Assembly (NCBI GenBank): GCA_003260075.1
Contig: QLIY01000229.1
Location: 114,589 to 178,588 of the forward strand
Origin: Phallusia mammillata
Taxonomy: Eukaryota > Chordata > Ascidiacea > Phlebobranchia > Ascidiidae
Direction of reading: 5' to 3'
Length of the DNA stretch: 64,000 nucleotides
The position numbers and the translations under genes are program-made. Under the pieces are notes generated by a model. It was not told where the DNA came from and did no database searches. It worked only from the letters and a program-made list of their open reading frames with translations. Positions 28,701 to 38,158 of this stretch are shown piece by piece (positions within the stretch are counted from its first letter, which is position 1; each line of letters opens with the position of its first letter).

Positions 28701-29378
28701 ACTCGAACACAGCGTGCTATTTGATAGATTTTTCTGTCCGAATTTGAATTTACGAAATGTAATGAAAATAAGAGAACGTTAAATACTTTTTATGCGTTTT
28801 TCGTTTGCCTCAAATACCTTTTATAGTGTAGATTTCTCTTTCAAAGCAGCAAATTTTCATTTAGGCTAAGCAAACTATCCGAGCCTAACTTTTGTCTTTT
28901 ACTTCTTGTACAAAGTGTTGGACCTTCTGCAAATACTCATGTCATCATCAGTGATATGAGGGGCCATCAGTAACACCCGTTTATAAATACTTGAGTCGCA
29001 AAAACGTCCTTATCCCACATTCAACAATGGATCTCAAACTTGCATTTTCTTTCCTTTTCACAGGATCCTGTGCAGAACACGGTACATGTGAGCGTGATTT
29101 AGGTCGTGAACTCGGTTACCGCTGTATATGTGAAACTGACTGGGTCGGCCCTCGATGTGCGAACCAAGTCGACAACCGTGCACCTTCATTAAGCGACCTG
29201 TTTGACGTAGCACCCGATAGACCAAGGCTGGAAGCCAAGGGACTGTTACTGACCATGGAAAACGTAACAAGTAATTTCCTACCAAAGATTAAACCCACTG
29301 AGGATATTCCAGAGACTGTAGCATTCAACAAGGTAACATTTTTATGGGTCCCCTTCCCTGAAGGGGACACATATTGTT

Positions 29379-29444
<66 letters not shown>

Positions 29445-32379
29445 CTGAATTTAATTTATCTGATCTGGTGAAAAAAAAACATTTTTAAGTCTGCAGTTGT
29501 CGTTACGATATTTTAGCACGACATCTTGTGTGTGTATCAACACTATCTCTTTCTCCACACATCGTAAATTTGCTTGTTGGCTGGATGTTTGCATAACTTC
29601 TTTGTACTTAAAAAGGTTTTTGGTCTTTCGCGATGCTTTACCATCACGGTTAAACAATCCAACGATATTACTTCGTCCTATATTTGACTATTTAGTGGTC
29701 GGTTTGACACACCAGTTGGGGTTTAGGATAAGCATTGACCGAAAAAATACAAAATAAAATGGAAACATCATCATTATTTTTTCTATTTTCATTATTGCAG
29801 GAATCGTACATGATGTCGAAATCGGTCCGTGCATCTTTGCCACAACGCACCGACATCACGATGAGGATCAGAAGAAATTCAAGATCCAACGGTCTCCTGT
29901 TATTCAACAGAGACGAAAGTAATGGAAATGATCAGTTTTCAAACTACCACTTCGTGTCACTGGCGATCCGCGACAACGCTATAGAATTTCGGTTTTCTTG
30001 GGGAACAGGTAACTTGTTATGATTAAGTAACTTTTCCATTTTCCGTGATTTGAGGTTTTGACCACTTTGGTCTTCGAAAGTACAAACATAGTAAATAATG
30101 AACAAATAATGTGGTTATATATTTATCAAGTTCTTTCAACCAGTGTGAAACTACAAAATACTCACTTTTTTGTCCGAAAAACTACAATGTTAAAACACCA
30201 GTATTTTGTTTTTACCGCTAAGATCATACACCTACGTCTTTTTATTCCTCCCTCAACAAATTATTTGCTCGTTATAAAAATCGGTTTTCATGAACTCATT
30301 TTTTACAAGGTGGTTTTACCAATTTTACCATCAGTCGAACTAAAACAAAACTTCAAAGCTTAATCTTTAAACATTTGTCTATATTACAGACACTGCAATT
30401 ATCAGAACTCCAGCCTCAGTAATCGGGGTTGGGACTTGGCACGTGATCAGAGCAATTCGTCGTAGAGGCAAGGGAAAGGTCGAAGTTGATGGACGTGTCG
30501 TGGCCCGTGCTAAGGCGTCCGGTTTCGGTCTCCTGGGGGTCACTGGACCCATGTTTATTGGCGGCGTTAAGTTCTGGGAAGGCATTGCAGATAAAGTTTA
30601 CGTTCGTGATGGATTTGACGGATGCGTGTCACAGGTGAGTGATTGTTACGTGGCAAATTCTGATTGGCTCAACTGTAAACTCATGGCATGTGTTTTTTTC
30701 ACAGCTGAAGATCAATAAGAAAAACTTGGCTTTCGGTAAAAAGTTCGCAAAGAAAAACATTGGCGTTTGTACGGAGGAAGTTGTGGCCGAAAACAACGAC
30801 ATTTTGTCGGGTTAGTGTTAACGTGTACAACTGTTTGAAACAGAATAGCTAGACTAAAATTACATAACACGTTTTACCTACCCGTACCTAAATAACCGGC
30901 TTAAAGTTAAATCTTGTACTTTACAATACTTACTGTAAACATTTCCACTTTGTAATACAGGAATATATCAACATTTAAAGCCCTAAATCTTTGTATGCTT
31001 GACTCTGCCCTCTAACTTCCAACAAACTCTTTTTACAGATATGCAACCAGGTGGGATGTTCCTTGCACGAAGTCGCCCTTCCGCGCGTTTTGTCCGCAGT
31101 TCGTATGCCTCATTCCACCCAAGCACTTTCCTTCATGACGGTGCAGCTGAACAGATCAGCTTCCGTTTTCATGCAACCAACCCCGAAGGCCTGATTTTCT
31201 TCCATGGAGAGGTCATACATGTATGATAGTTATAACCTTTATTTGTGATTTAAAGATAAGAGTAAAGATATAGTGGACTATTATGTATAAAAGGCAAAAT
31301 TTAACAGATTGATCCTAGTCACGAAGTTAAATAAGAAAGGCTAACTGCACGCAGACGCGATTATTTCTACTTTCGGGTATCCATGTGTTGAAGGCCCGGG
31401 CAAGTGCTAATGCCATTGGGCCACGTGCTCGAGCGCTTTGTCACACATCTTTCTTTTAAAGTTTGATTGTTGCATTTTCCCATGCAAAATGTGGTACTTT
31501 CTTGTACAAAACAATCAAATTTATTCGTAAAATCCGTACACAATGACCCATACTTAAATGTATATCTGTCATTATCCACAAGGACTTGGAAGGTCGTCGG
31601 GCTTCATCCACGAGCAACGGTCGGCGGCGGAACGGGGATTTTATTTCCGTCGGTCTTCAGGCATCCTACCTTGTGTACAGTTTCGACCTTGGCGGCGGAC
31701 GTAGCAGCGCAACAAGCACCTTTCCAGTCGTCGACGGTTTATGGCACAAGGCGACAATAGTCAGGCGTGGCTCTCTGGCTCTGATGTGGATCGACGATCA
31801 CGTGGCACCCACAGCGGTCCAATCAGCGTCGACCCACAACGATGCCAATACCCCAGGCCGGGTTTATGTGGGTGAGTGGAAGTTTGAATCGTTGTGCATT
31901 TGTCAGTGGCCCGATTACATTTCTGGGCAGTCTGCATATGCTTGGATCAATAAAGAAATGTTGGCCAAGTCAAAAAGTCATTTTCGTCAATTGATTCAAG
32001 CATAAAATTAAACTTTGCAACACCAAGAATCATTATTAAGTATGCTATTTCCTGGTAATGTAACTTCTAGTGTTATTTTAGGGGGAACTGGATGAGTTTT
32101 ATTTCTTATCCCCTTTTTAAACCCCTTTCATTTCTAGGTGGAGCACCCGATGTAAGATACGCTACAGCTGGTCTATACACGTCAGGTTTCGCCGGTTGTC
32201 TACAAGACTTCAAACTGACTTCGGTCTCGACTGGCCGAGCAACCGAACTCGGTTCAAGATACCTTGATGATGCTGACACCCCATCCCTCGATTTCAGCAG
32301 CTCTGGGGCCCTGGAAAGGGTAAAGTTGCGGGCGTGTCGTTCCGAACCTGTTGGTTTATTCAACCTGGTCAACTTGTAA
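17..32379 (+). CDS. HSPG2: Perlecan (basement membrane heparan sulfate proteoglycan core protein), 5' end outside window
   Basis: Secreted multidomain core protein of basement membranes. The domain order is diagnostic: Ig tail, laminin-EGF (LE) with three laminin-B (LamB) domains, more LE repeats, a long Ig array, then LG/EGF modules ending in stop at 32379. About 55 exons, all with GT-AG borders and matching phase, give roughly 3,000 residues. Landmark strings shared with vertebrate perlecan include MALAD in LamB3, FCMGITDQC in the LE preceding LamB2, and GGAPDV near the C-terminus. The N-terminal SEA, LDLa and first Ig sequences lie upstream of the window. The reading is disturbed by poly-G/C joints at about 1047, 4221, 7938, 23277 and 28481, where the intact copy was used. 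Laminin and agrin were considered; the three LamB units followed by Ig repeats and three LG domains exclude them. Next gene downstream is convergent. Confidence 0.95.
891..1213 (+). repeat. Allelic-type duplication around 10-G joint, inside a LamB1 exon
   Basis: Bases 891-1046 and 1058-1213 are 156-bp copies with three visible differences, separated by G at 1047-1056. They repeat coding sequence and would insert a spurious repeat in LamB1. Most likely two haplotype contig ends joined wrongly. Confidence 0.85.
3774..4698 (+). repeat. Allelic-type duplication around 10-G joint, intron plus LE exon start
   Basis: Copies 3774-4220 and 4231-4698 around G at 4221-4230. The second copy has one extra 21-bp unit of TTTGCCATCGTAATATCATA-type sequence near 4404-4445. 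The exon in the first copy is cut off by the G tract; the second copy continues normally. Confidence 0.85.
5113..5166 (+). other. tRNA-like remnant or tRNA-derived SINE fragment
   Basis: Contains GGTTCGAATTCC, close to the T-arm/B-box consensus GGTTCGAATCC, flanked by short complementary arms (CCACCACGG / CGTGGG), with GGTTAGAGTG upstream resembling an A box. One extra T in the loop and no complete cloverleaf that I can fold, so it is probably a degenerate tRNA copy inside a perlecan intron. Confidence 0.25.
7264..10801 (+). other. HSPG2: Perlecan segment: LE repeats and third LamB unit, with a damaged LE
   Basis: Exons 7264-7380 and 7608-7828 (LE, up to GYTGDRCER), an incomplete exon about 7991-8067 ([19 protein letters not shown]), 8363-8503 (LE with [10 protein letters not shown]), 8917-9102, 9444-9620 and 10571-10801 (LamB3 and following LE start). 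LamB3 contains [23 protein letters not shown] and the [10 protein letters not shown] block. A 53-G tract at 7938-7990 replaces the 5' part of the LE exon and its acceptor: the expected CAxGYxGNP half-repeat is absent and no AG precedes the coding part. Everything else is in frame across GT-AG introns. Confidence 0.85.
7938..7990 (+). repeat. 53-G tract replacing part of a perlecan LE exon
   Basis: Uninterrupted G at the point where an intron end, acceptor and the 5' half of an LE repeat should be. Flanks are not duplicated, so sequence is probably missing here. Confidence 0.8.
11182..12655 (+). other. HSPG2: Perlecan segment: LE repeats between LamB3 and the Ig array
   Basis: Exons 11182-11295 ([27 protein letters not shown]), 11660-11778 ([20 protein letters not shown]) and 12501-12655 ([22 protein letters not shown], ending phase 1 into the first Ig). 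The cysteine spacing is that of laminin-type EGF repeats, and the order matches vertebrate perlecan domain III closely, down to the TRSG/TRTG and GNP positions. The intron 11779-12500 carries an 89-bp allelic-type duplication (12183-12271 and 12294-12382) around an 11-G tract. Confidence 0.87.
12183..12382 (+). repeat. Allelic-type duplication around 11-G joint (intron)
   Basis: 89-bp copies 12183-12271 and 12294-12382, nearly identical, around G at 12272-12282. Confidence 0.85.
13013..13337. mobile_element. hAT-like MITE in perlecan intron
   Basis: 325 bp starting CAGGGTTGTGCAACCG and ending GCAAATCGCTG, bounded by GTTTAAGG (13005-13012) and GTTTAATG (13338-13345), a 7/8 match as expected for an aged 8-bp hAT target-site duplication. 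GC-rich GGCCGCGGTCGC near the right end resembles the 52844-53174 element. No transposase. Confidence 0.6.
14847..15308 (+). other. Two candidate cassette microexons between perlecan Ig2 and Ig3
   Basis: Inside the 2-kb intron 14314-16329 lie two short stretches bounded by AG and a strong GTGAGT donor: 14847-14888 (42 nt) and 15282-15308 (27 nt, reading EVPPHLTRQ after the phase-1 join). Both have lengths divisible by three, are phase 1 on both sides, and have no stop codon in the spliced frame, so either could be included between Ig2 and Ig3 without breaking the protein. The donors are seen in sequence; inclusion is inference, and chance occurrence is possible. Confidence 0.3.
15318..15568 (+). 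repeat. Allelic-type duplication around 10-G joint (intron)
   Basis: 119-bp copies 15318-15436 and 15450-15568 around G at 15437-15446, with few substitutions. Confidence 0.85.
16591..17119 (+). repeat. Chimeric block: poly-G, upstream copy, N, downstream copy, poly-C
   Basis: G at 16591-16600; 16610-17015 repeats 15567-15976; N at 17016; 17017-17110 repeats 18067-18160; C at about 17110-17119. The order of the two partial copies matches the true left-to-right order, as if a second allele with a gap in the middle had been spliced into the first. It sits in the intron inside Ig3. Confidence 0.8.
19418..19482 (+). repeat. Pyrimidine-rich (CT)n simple repeat
   Basis: Imperfect TCTC/CTTT microsatellite of about 65 bp in the intron inside perlecan Ig6. 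Confidence 0.8.
22847..23017 (+). repeat. Allelic-type duplication around 10-C joint (intron)
   Basis: Copies 22847-22917 and 22928-23017 around C at 22918-22927; the second has an 18-bp insertion (ATACAGTGACTGTAGCCT region). Confidence 0.85.
23197..23366 (+). repeat. Allelic-type duplication around 12-C joint, acceptor and start of Ig10 exon
   Basis: Copies 23197-23274 and 23289-23366 around C at 23277-23288. Both contain the splice acceptor and the first codons of Ig10; only the second continues into the exon. Differences such as PPI versus PPV show allele-level divergence. Confidence 0.85.
24744..25146 (+). repeat. Dispersed repeat copy A, itself duplicated around a 66-C tract
   Basis: 24744-24854 and 24921-25024 are copies around C at 24855-24920. 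The sequence (TCTTTGGTGAAATTTGTCC, TTAATGGATTTGGGTGAAA, GGTAGATATGGTAATGT, GATAGCCCCAGCGGTTAC) is also present at 63826-64000, so it is a repeat family placed in the intron of Ig12. No coding capacity seen. Confidence 0.65.
25753..25799 (+). repeat. 47-C tract in perlecan intron
   Basis: Uninterrupted C without duplicated flanks; the sequence on both sides (25150-26058) holds no exon that I can recognise. Confidence 0.8.
26059..26311 (+). repeat. Chimeric block: poly-C, upstream copy, N, downstream copy, poly-G
   Basis: C at 26059-26068; 26069-26186 repeats about 25030-25146; N at 26187; 26188-26300 repeats about 26503-26613; G at 26301-26311. Same architecture as 16591-17119. The real Ig12 exon starts just after it at 26329. 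Confidence 0.8.
27697..27922 (+). repeat. Allelic-type duplication around 10-G joint (intron)
   Basis: Copies 27697-27802 and about 27816-27922 around G at 27803-27812, in the intron after LG1. Confidence 0.85.
28322..28650 (+). repeat. Allelic-type duplication around 10-G joint, EGF exon end and intron
   Basis: 159-bp copies 28322-28480 and 28492-28650 around G at 28481-28490, with about six differences. The first copy is the functional end of the EGF exon (donor at 28386); the second lacks the exon start. Confidence 0.85.
29346..29444 (+). repeat. Dispersed repeat fragment (copy B) ending in a 64-G tract
   Basis: 29346-29380 (CCCCTTCCCTGAAGGGGACA and following ATATTG) matches 63826-63857; the copy then runs into G at 29381-29444. 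Lies in the intron before LG2. Confidence 0.6.
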
Positions 32380-33828
32380 ACATTGGTTGAGTAGTCAATA
32401 GGAAATGTTGATTCTGCCAATATCGCTCCAGCATTTGCAAGGATTCTCTACCTTGAAACACGTTATTTTTTCCACCCAGTGCGGTGCATTGTCGATCTAC
32501 ACATCAATATTTATATTAGCTGTATTGTGACAAGATGGGGTAGACTAGAGACCATTTTGGGCGAACTAGCCCTATTTACATCCACTGGGAACTTTGTAGT
32601 CTTTAAATGGTTGTATTTCGTATTTATCCAACGGGTCAACGATTAAGGAATGTAAAAAGTAATTTCAAAATTAAACTTGAGCCGGATTACCCACTACCAT
32701 GTTCTGTCTTTATAGCGATTCAGCATAGAATTGCGTATTCTTGCCTATTTTAAAGTGCTGCAGTGCGGAGGCACATTGGTCATGCTTCCCAACAGGTGTT
32801 CGGTTTAATAATCGTATTTCACCTCCTATGAGTTAAATTGTGCGGGTCACGATTGTGTGACGTTGACCGCCACGCCCACGCACTTTATCCGTCAGCTTTT
32901 TCCATCCTGACAGTGATCAGTTCTTCAAACTCAGCCACTGTCCTTTGCCGCCACTTGTATATTTTCACGGTTTGTAATCAATAGTATTAACGGTTTTGCC
33001 TTTAAGTTGCATTGCACTGAAGTGTAAACAGTACGCCGCATTTTGTAATTTTGTTTCGTGCGTTGCGCCATTAATGAAGTTTTGGATGATGATATGTTCT
33101 TTCGGATATATGATGGTTGTGCTTATACTCAGAGCTATAGTCAGACTGTAAGTTCTCAAACTCATCACAAGTTTAGGCAAGAAGTCATAAATTCGCTGAA
33201 TTTAATTTGCTTCCAGTTTTTCTTCCCAGCAGTTTGCCGTAATGTCAGTTTATTTTCACTCAACTACGCGGCAGCAAAAGACACAAAAATACAGACAATG
33301 TTAAAATACGTTCTTATTAGTGAAGTAAGGTAAAGTACAAGACATTTTACAGTGATTACTTGAAAAAAAATTTCATGGTATTGTGCCTTTTGTCTGACAT
33401 TGCAAATTCTGTTTCAGACTTCGCAGAAGGGCCGATTGTGCTCTCGTGAATACAAATAGGCTAAGGATTATACAAAATCAATAAATTGGACAATTAGTAT
33501 GGTATTACACACTCAAATAAGGATTTCGGTACTGTTTACATTTAGTAACGACACAGATATTTTCTTTGCGGAACAAAAGCGAATCAGCGTTTTCTCAAGT
33601 ATGGGGGTAATACAAATACACATTGCACGTGATATATCTAAGAGCTGGCAAAAGGTGGCACTAATAAGTTTACATTTGAAAATAAATTATCTTGTCTTAA
33701 TGTTAGCACGACTTGTGGTTGTATTTTGCCAAAATAAAGACAGCGACGCAGTGTTGTGATTGGTTTATAATTTCCCTAGCTCTTTAAATTAGCTGCCATT
33801 CAAAACTTATTTCACGGGTCGCCTCTTT
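32380..33828. other. Intergenic/3' UTR region between convergent perlecan and EF-hand genes
   Basis: 1.45 kb with no supported gene. Presumably contains the perlecan 3' UTR; AATAAA-type signals occur near 33480 and 33735, but which is used cannot be decided here. Confidence 0.5.
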
Positions 33829-34590
33829 TCACGACCTCTTGTCGGTGCCCTTGACCGCGGACTTTTTTCGTTTGTCTCGAGAGCTTTTGGTTTTTCGGGG
33901 CTCGACCATTTTAACAAAGCTCTCGAAGCTGATGCGACCGTCGCCCTTTTCATCAGCGGCTGCTATCATCTCAACCAAATCCTCATCGCCTAGTCGAGTG
34001 CTCTCATCTTCGTCCGAGTCTGATTCAGTATTGTTCATCGATTCGCGGAGGTCTGACAACGTAATATATCCATCCTCGTCGCAGTCTAATATTTTGAAAG
34101 TCTCGCGAAGTGCGTCGAGTTCTGATTCCTCATCGCCTTTGCCGGTTGCTCCACTGTCCATCGCTAACGCCTTTAAATGCAGTTTAATGTGGTTACCGTA
34201 TTTATTTGAGAAAAATATTATCAATATACCAATACACATTAGTAGAAAATTTGTGTTACGTCGTCTTAAGTTGTTTGCGTTATATGGGACGGACCGCTCG
34301 TAAATCGCGGTAAAAGCAGATTTGTTACGACTTGACAAACTTACTCGAACAAGCTCTCGAAACTGGAACGCTTCATCGTCGCTGGTATCACTCTCTGTTT
34401 CGTGTACGCTTGAGCTTGTAGAAGCAATTTTCTGTCGTTGTCTAAGCAGTTCAGGGTGACTTGATACATGATCAGCACTGGCTGCTGCACTCTCCAACTG
34501 GTGCATTCGAGCCTTGACACTTACTTGTGACTTTCGAATAGACATAGTTGACAAAGATACAGTAAGCACCGCCCTGCGGTCGTACGACAC
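33829..34590 (-). CDS. Intronless EF-hand protein with one transmembrane segment
   Basis: 253 residues in one open frame; specific function not recognised. The N-terminal 110 residues are Ser-rich with an acidic patch (ESDTSDDEAF, 66-75). A hydrophobic stretch at about 114-129 (FLLMCIGILIIFF) follows RRR and would be a single membrane anchor. The C-terminal half has two EF-hand loops: 169-180 (D-C-D-E-D-G-Y-I-T-L-S-D) and 213-224 (D-E-K-G-D-G-R-I-S-F-E-S). Both lack the usual Glu at loop position 12 (Asp and Ser instead), and the second has Lys at position 3, so calcium affinity may be low. The tail is very basic (RDKRKKSAVKG). An in-frame Met at residue 16 is an alternative start. Convergent with perlecan and divergent from CCNB1IP1. 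Confidence 0.75.
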   Translation of the reverse strand: MSYDRRAVLTVSLSTMSIRKSQVSVKARMHQLESAAASADHVSSHPELLRQRQKIASTSSSVHETESDTSDDEAFQFRELVRVSLSSRNKSAFTAIYERSVPYNANNLRRRNTNFLLMCIGILIIFFSNKYGNHIKLHLKALAMDSGATGKGDEESELDALRETFKILDCDEDGYITLSDLRESMNNTESDSDEDESTRLGDEDLVEMIAAADEKGDGRISFESFVKMVEPRKTKSSRDKRKKSAVKGTDKRS

Positions 34591-35805
34591 GCTTTCAGTT
34601 GTTAACTAAAACCATACAACCTTCCTATACCACAAAACAAACATGCCAGTTTAATTCAAACACAAACAAATCACTGCTGCACATACTGGTCAAAATACCT
34701 ATGATAGAGCTTGGTAATTTACAAGACGACCCTTAATGCGTTGTACATTAAATACCAAAACCAATATAGCCTCAATAACCCAATAACATAGTATTTAATG
34801 ACAACACAAAAGCATAAAAATCGTCCAGCTATTAAACTAAACGCCATTAAATATTTATAGCTATGGTGGTAATTGCTTTGAAATGACAACAGAAATAACT
34901 TTTAGTCAGTTTGATACAGTACAAGCGATCCGATGTCACCACACCTGTACAGCTTGTTATTCTGTCTGCGCACAACAAACTTTAAAGCGACACTGAAATT
35001 ATTGAAAGCAGATACGCTTTAAACGTAAACAAGTCGAGCGTCCTCGACACAGGGTGGCACGAGCTACTTACACTACAATAGTCAAGCATTCAGATATTGT
35101 ATCCACTCACATAGCTGGCCTTTCAGAAGCATTCCCAGTTATCAAACACTCGCCACATACACAAGATGAAATTCGGTCCATTGTGTACGCAGCACAGTTT
35201 TGCTGGTCTGGGTCAAGCCTAGACTTGCTGAATTTAAAGCTCAGTCCAAAAGCCAAATCTGTGCAAGGCGTGTTGCCACTGTGTGGTTTGGTAAATCATT
35301 GAATTCGTTCGAGTCGCAATGAAGCCCTAGTTTGTTTTGGTGCGTCTTGGGCGTTGTGATTTATGTGACTTGATTGATTACTACCAGGCGCGAAGTAGTG
35401 AAATCTAGTCACAAGTGTTTTTTCGTCCATTTTCCTGTATACCTATATCGCGACATCAAACTTACACAATTCAGAGAGAAATCTCGTGAGTGATTTTGAC
35501 GCTTTCCACCCATAAGCATTGGAAGTGAACGTGTTACTGTTGTTGGATAACAATACTTTACATAATAATTAATCAACTCAAATATTAGTATGTATTTTGC
35601 GCAACATTTTTGCAATTATTAGGTCCCCTATAGAGATAAAAAAAAACAGTTCTATGTGTAAAAACTTGCACAACTATGACGTCATAACCGAGTATGTTTA
35701 AATTGTTAAAAGTTTTAGTAGGTCTTTCTAGGAATCTAGGTAACATTGTGTTTTTGATTGTTTATGCATTACATTAAGGTCAGGGATAATTGCAATTAGG
35801 AAAAA
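34591..35805. other. Divergent intergenic region between EF-hand gene and CCNB1IP1
   Basis: 1.2 kb between two genes transcribed away from each other, so both promoters are expected here. No recognisable motif beyond AT-rich sequence; no coding or RNA gene seen. Confidence 0.4.
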
Positions 35806-37309
35806 ATGGAAGGAAATTTATTGTGCAACATCAAAAAGTGTCGAAAGCAGTTACACACTGGTAGAGCATGGGTAACATCTTGTTCCCATTTGTTTTGTAA
35901 TGACGATGGAGAAAAGTTATTAGGTAATGTGCCATTTCCCAATTATAATAAGGTTGTCTCTTGTCTCATAATAAAAGAAAGACGCTTAAACTTCCTTTCA
36001 GTTTCTACCTCTTTAGTTTATTTTCCAAATCGGATTTAATGCAGTGCAAAATGAGCTATTGTCAAATATGTACCTGTTTTGGTTTAGTTCATGAAAAGAA
36101 ATGTCCAGTTTGCGAACATCTATTGCAAGAGAAACTGGATATTGTTTGCATCGATCTTAACCCATCCGAATCCTACAAATCAATGGTCCTTTGTGGGCAA
36201 CGACCCGACGTTATTCTGGACATTTGCTCCCGGGCAATCACATTTTGGCATTTTCAGAATCAACAAGAGTCGTTGTACAAGGTACAGTTTAGCTGCTGCT
36301 GTTTGTAATGCAGTCCATAAATATAAGCCTTGTGTGCATTTTTAGGAGTATGTGGTGAAAAAATCTGCCGAAAAATTTGCAAAGCTTCAGCATGCTTACA
36401 ACAAAATGACTTCGGGATTTCAAGTGGAAATGAAGACAATGTGCCATGAAATCCGCAAATTGAAATCCGAGCTTACTGCATCCAAAAAGCAATACGACGA
36501 GGTTTGGTTACTGTTGCCCCAAATGAAGTCAAAATGTACAAACTAGGCATCCTTTCTTGAGTTCAAGCCTAGGACGTGTTTATGGTACAATGTAGGTGAT
36601 AACCTAAGTCCATTCAACTTGTCCAAATGTGTACACAGCCCATTAATTGTGTCATTCGTTTTTGGAATAAAGTTACCCCCCAACTGCTTAAACAACCAGA
36701 AAAAAATGAAGGCCACCTTGTGAATGAGTCTCTGTTATCTTGGCTGGAATAATCCAAGGTCCAGGTTATATGTAAAATATCAGGCACCTTTGCAAACGAA
36801 CTGGTTTATATGACAATTTCATCAAGTGAGGTCGCTTAAACCTCAACTAACATACCATATGGTTTAGGTAAACGCTGTGCTAATGGACAAAAACCGGGAA
36901 CTGCAGAAAGCGAAAATGTCGTACAGTGAAGCGAAACGCATCAATATGCAAAGAACACATTCCGATTTTTCTTTGTTTGAAACGAAACAACCAGGCGAAA
37001 GTAGCCGAGATTTTATGCACACAAAAAGGAAGCTTTCTCATCAAAACACAGACGATTTTATGATTTCCTGTGGTAAGACTTGTGATTTTGTGGTGGTCAA
37101 TCAAAAATGGTGGCTTACTTGCTGTGCAGTTTTTTTTAAATGTATCGGTACGACTCAGACTAAAAAAAAACAAGTTCAAATGTTGTTGCCTTCCAGGCTC
37201 TTCACCCCGAAGCAAGACTATTCCTGTCGACAGATCAACTATCCATGGATCACTACAGGGTTCCCCCTTTCAACTTCGCAACCTTTTTGCACAACCATCC
37301 CCACGTTAG
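35806..37309 (+). CDS. CCNB1IP1: Cyclin B1-interacting protein 1 / HEI10-type RING E3 ligase
   Basis: Five exons: 35806-35923, 36088-36281, 36346-36501, 36868-37072, 37197-37309, in frame with GT-AG borders, about 261 residues (human about 277). The N-terminal RING has Cys7, Cys12, Cys26, His28, Cys31 and the CPVC pair. Then come the family-specific LDIV...PSESYKSMVL, RPDVILDICSRAITFW and the QESLYKEY junction, followed by a coiled coil over exons 3 and 4. The last exon has the basic/Ser-Pro tail ending FAQPSPR. In vertebrates the protein is a SUMO/ubiquitin ligase that binds cyclin B and is required for meiotic crossover maturation; the same role is inferred. Start chosen because MEGNLLC aligns with the vertebrate N-terminus. 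Confidence 0.93.
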
Positions 37310-37394
37310 TTCTTATAATTTATGTTTGCTTTTGTAAATTACTCAGGCGTGTTGTGTATGCTCTTATCGGCAGCAATTAGTTGATGCATATGCT

Positions 37395-37624
37395 CAGTGG
37401 TGGGATTCAAATTTGTTGTCAGCCGGTTCAATCGCAGAAGTCGTATTTCTCAGCCGATTCTGTTACAAAAAGTCCATTGACAGTAACCAGTAATGCTAAC
37501 CAGTCGGTTTTGTTACAAAAAGTCCATTGACAGTAACCAGTAATGCTAACCGGTTCGCAGATCTCATAAAATTTCGTGAGACGGTTCTGTAGAACCGGTG
37601 CGAACCGGCTGAATCCCACCACGG
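37395..37624. mobile_element. hAT-like MITE with perfect 8-bp TSD
   Basis: 230 bp with terminal inverted repeats CAGTGGTGGGATTCA / TGAATCCCACCACGG and TSD CATATGCT at 37387-37394 and 37625-37632. Internal tandem copy of about 45 bp around GTCCATTGACAGTAACCAGT. Same family as 41705-41929. No transposase. Confidence 0.9.
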
Positions 37625-38158
37625 CATATGCTTATATGTAGTGAGAAAAACTGTTATTTAAAAAATGTACTTTTTTAGCACAACGTGATGATGGAATACC
37701 GAGAAAACTTTTCTAGCAAAACGCAAATAAGATGAAAATCTTTTTCCAATGAACATTTCAGCCCACCTTTCGTCAACACCGCAAGTCCACCTTTCGTCAA
37801 CATGTATTTTTGTGTGATCAGTTGGCAACTTTGCCAATTTCGATGCTATTTAATTTTTGACTTCAAGACTTAGTTTTGCCATAAGGATGCTATACCAGAC
37901 GTATAAACTTTGGTTGGGTAACGCTGATGTATCCTTTACTTCTTTCTATTATGTTTACCTTTCATACACAATCATACACGTAATCGTTTTTTATTGAAAT
38001 AAATGAAATGTAAAAACAACACGTTGTCAATTAAGCTCCTATTTGCATGTTAGAGCTATTTTAAAATAAAGCGATTTTAATTTAGTAAACCGAGAACGTT
38101 ATGGTTGGACAATCATTTTATACGACAAAGCGCATTGGACGTTAATGTGGAATATTTA
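37625..38158. other. Intergenic, convergent ends of CCNB1IP1 and sulfotransferase A
   Basis: About 0.5 kb, AT-rich, no gene seen; an AATAAA-like signal at about 37998 may belong to CCNB1IP1. Confidence 0.4.

Larger units (their letters stand above)
26758..32379 (+). other. HSPG2: Perlecan segment: LG1-EGF-EGF-LG2-LG3 C-terminus (endorepellin region)
   Basis: LG1: exons 26758-26939 and 27337-27610, ending at the Cys in 28149-28385. Two EGF repeats follow: 28149-28385 (CYNEGMC...GDNC) and 29064-29332 (CAEHGTC...GPRC). LG2: 29801-30008, 30390-30634 and 30705-30810. LG3: 31039-31220 (an alternative donor at 31212 also keeps frame), 31583-31871 and 32138-32379, ending with [16 protein letters not shown] and a short tail before TAA. 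Vertebrate perlecan has another EGF pair between LG2 and LG3; here a 228-bp intron joins them directly and contains no Cys-rich open frame. The region binds receptors and dystroglycan in vertebrates; the same role is inferred. Confidence 0.9.

Noticed and set aside
29381-29444. G-quadruplex or telomeric element
   Set aside because: Pure G without telomere spacing, in a series of similar tracts best explained as joints.
33839-34303. 154-codon open frame on the plus strand
   Set aside because: Exact antisense shadow of the EF-hand gene; Ser-rich with no domain.
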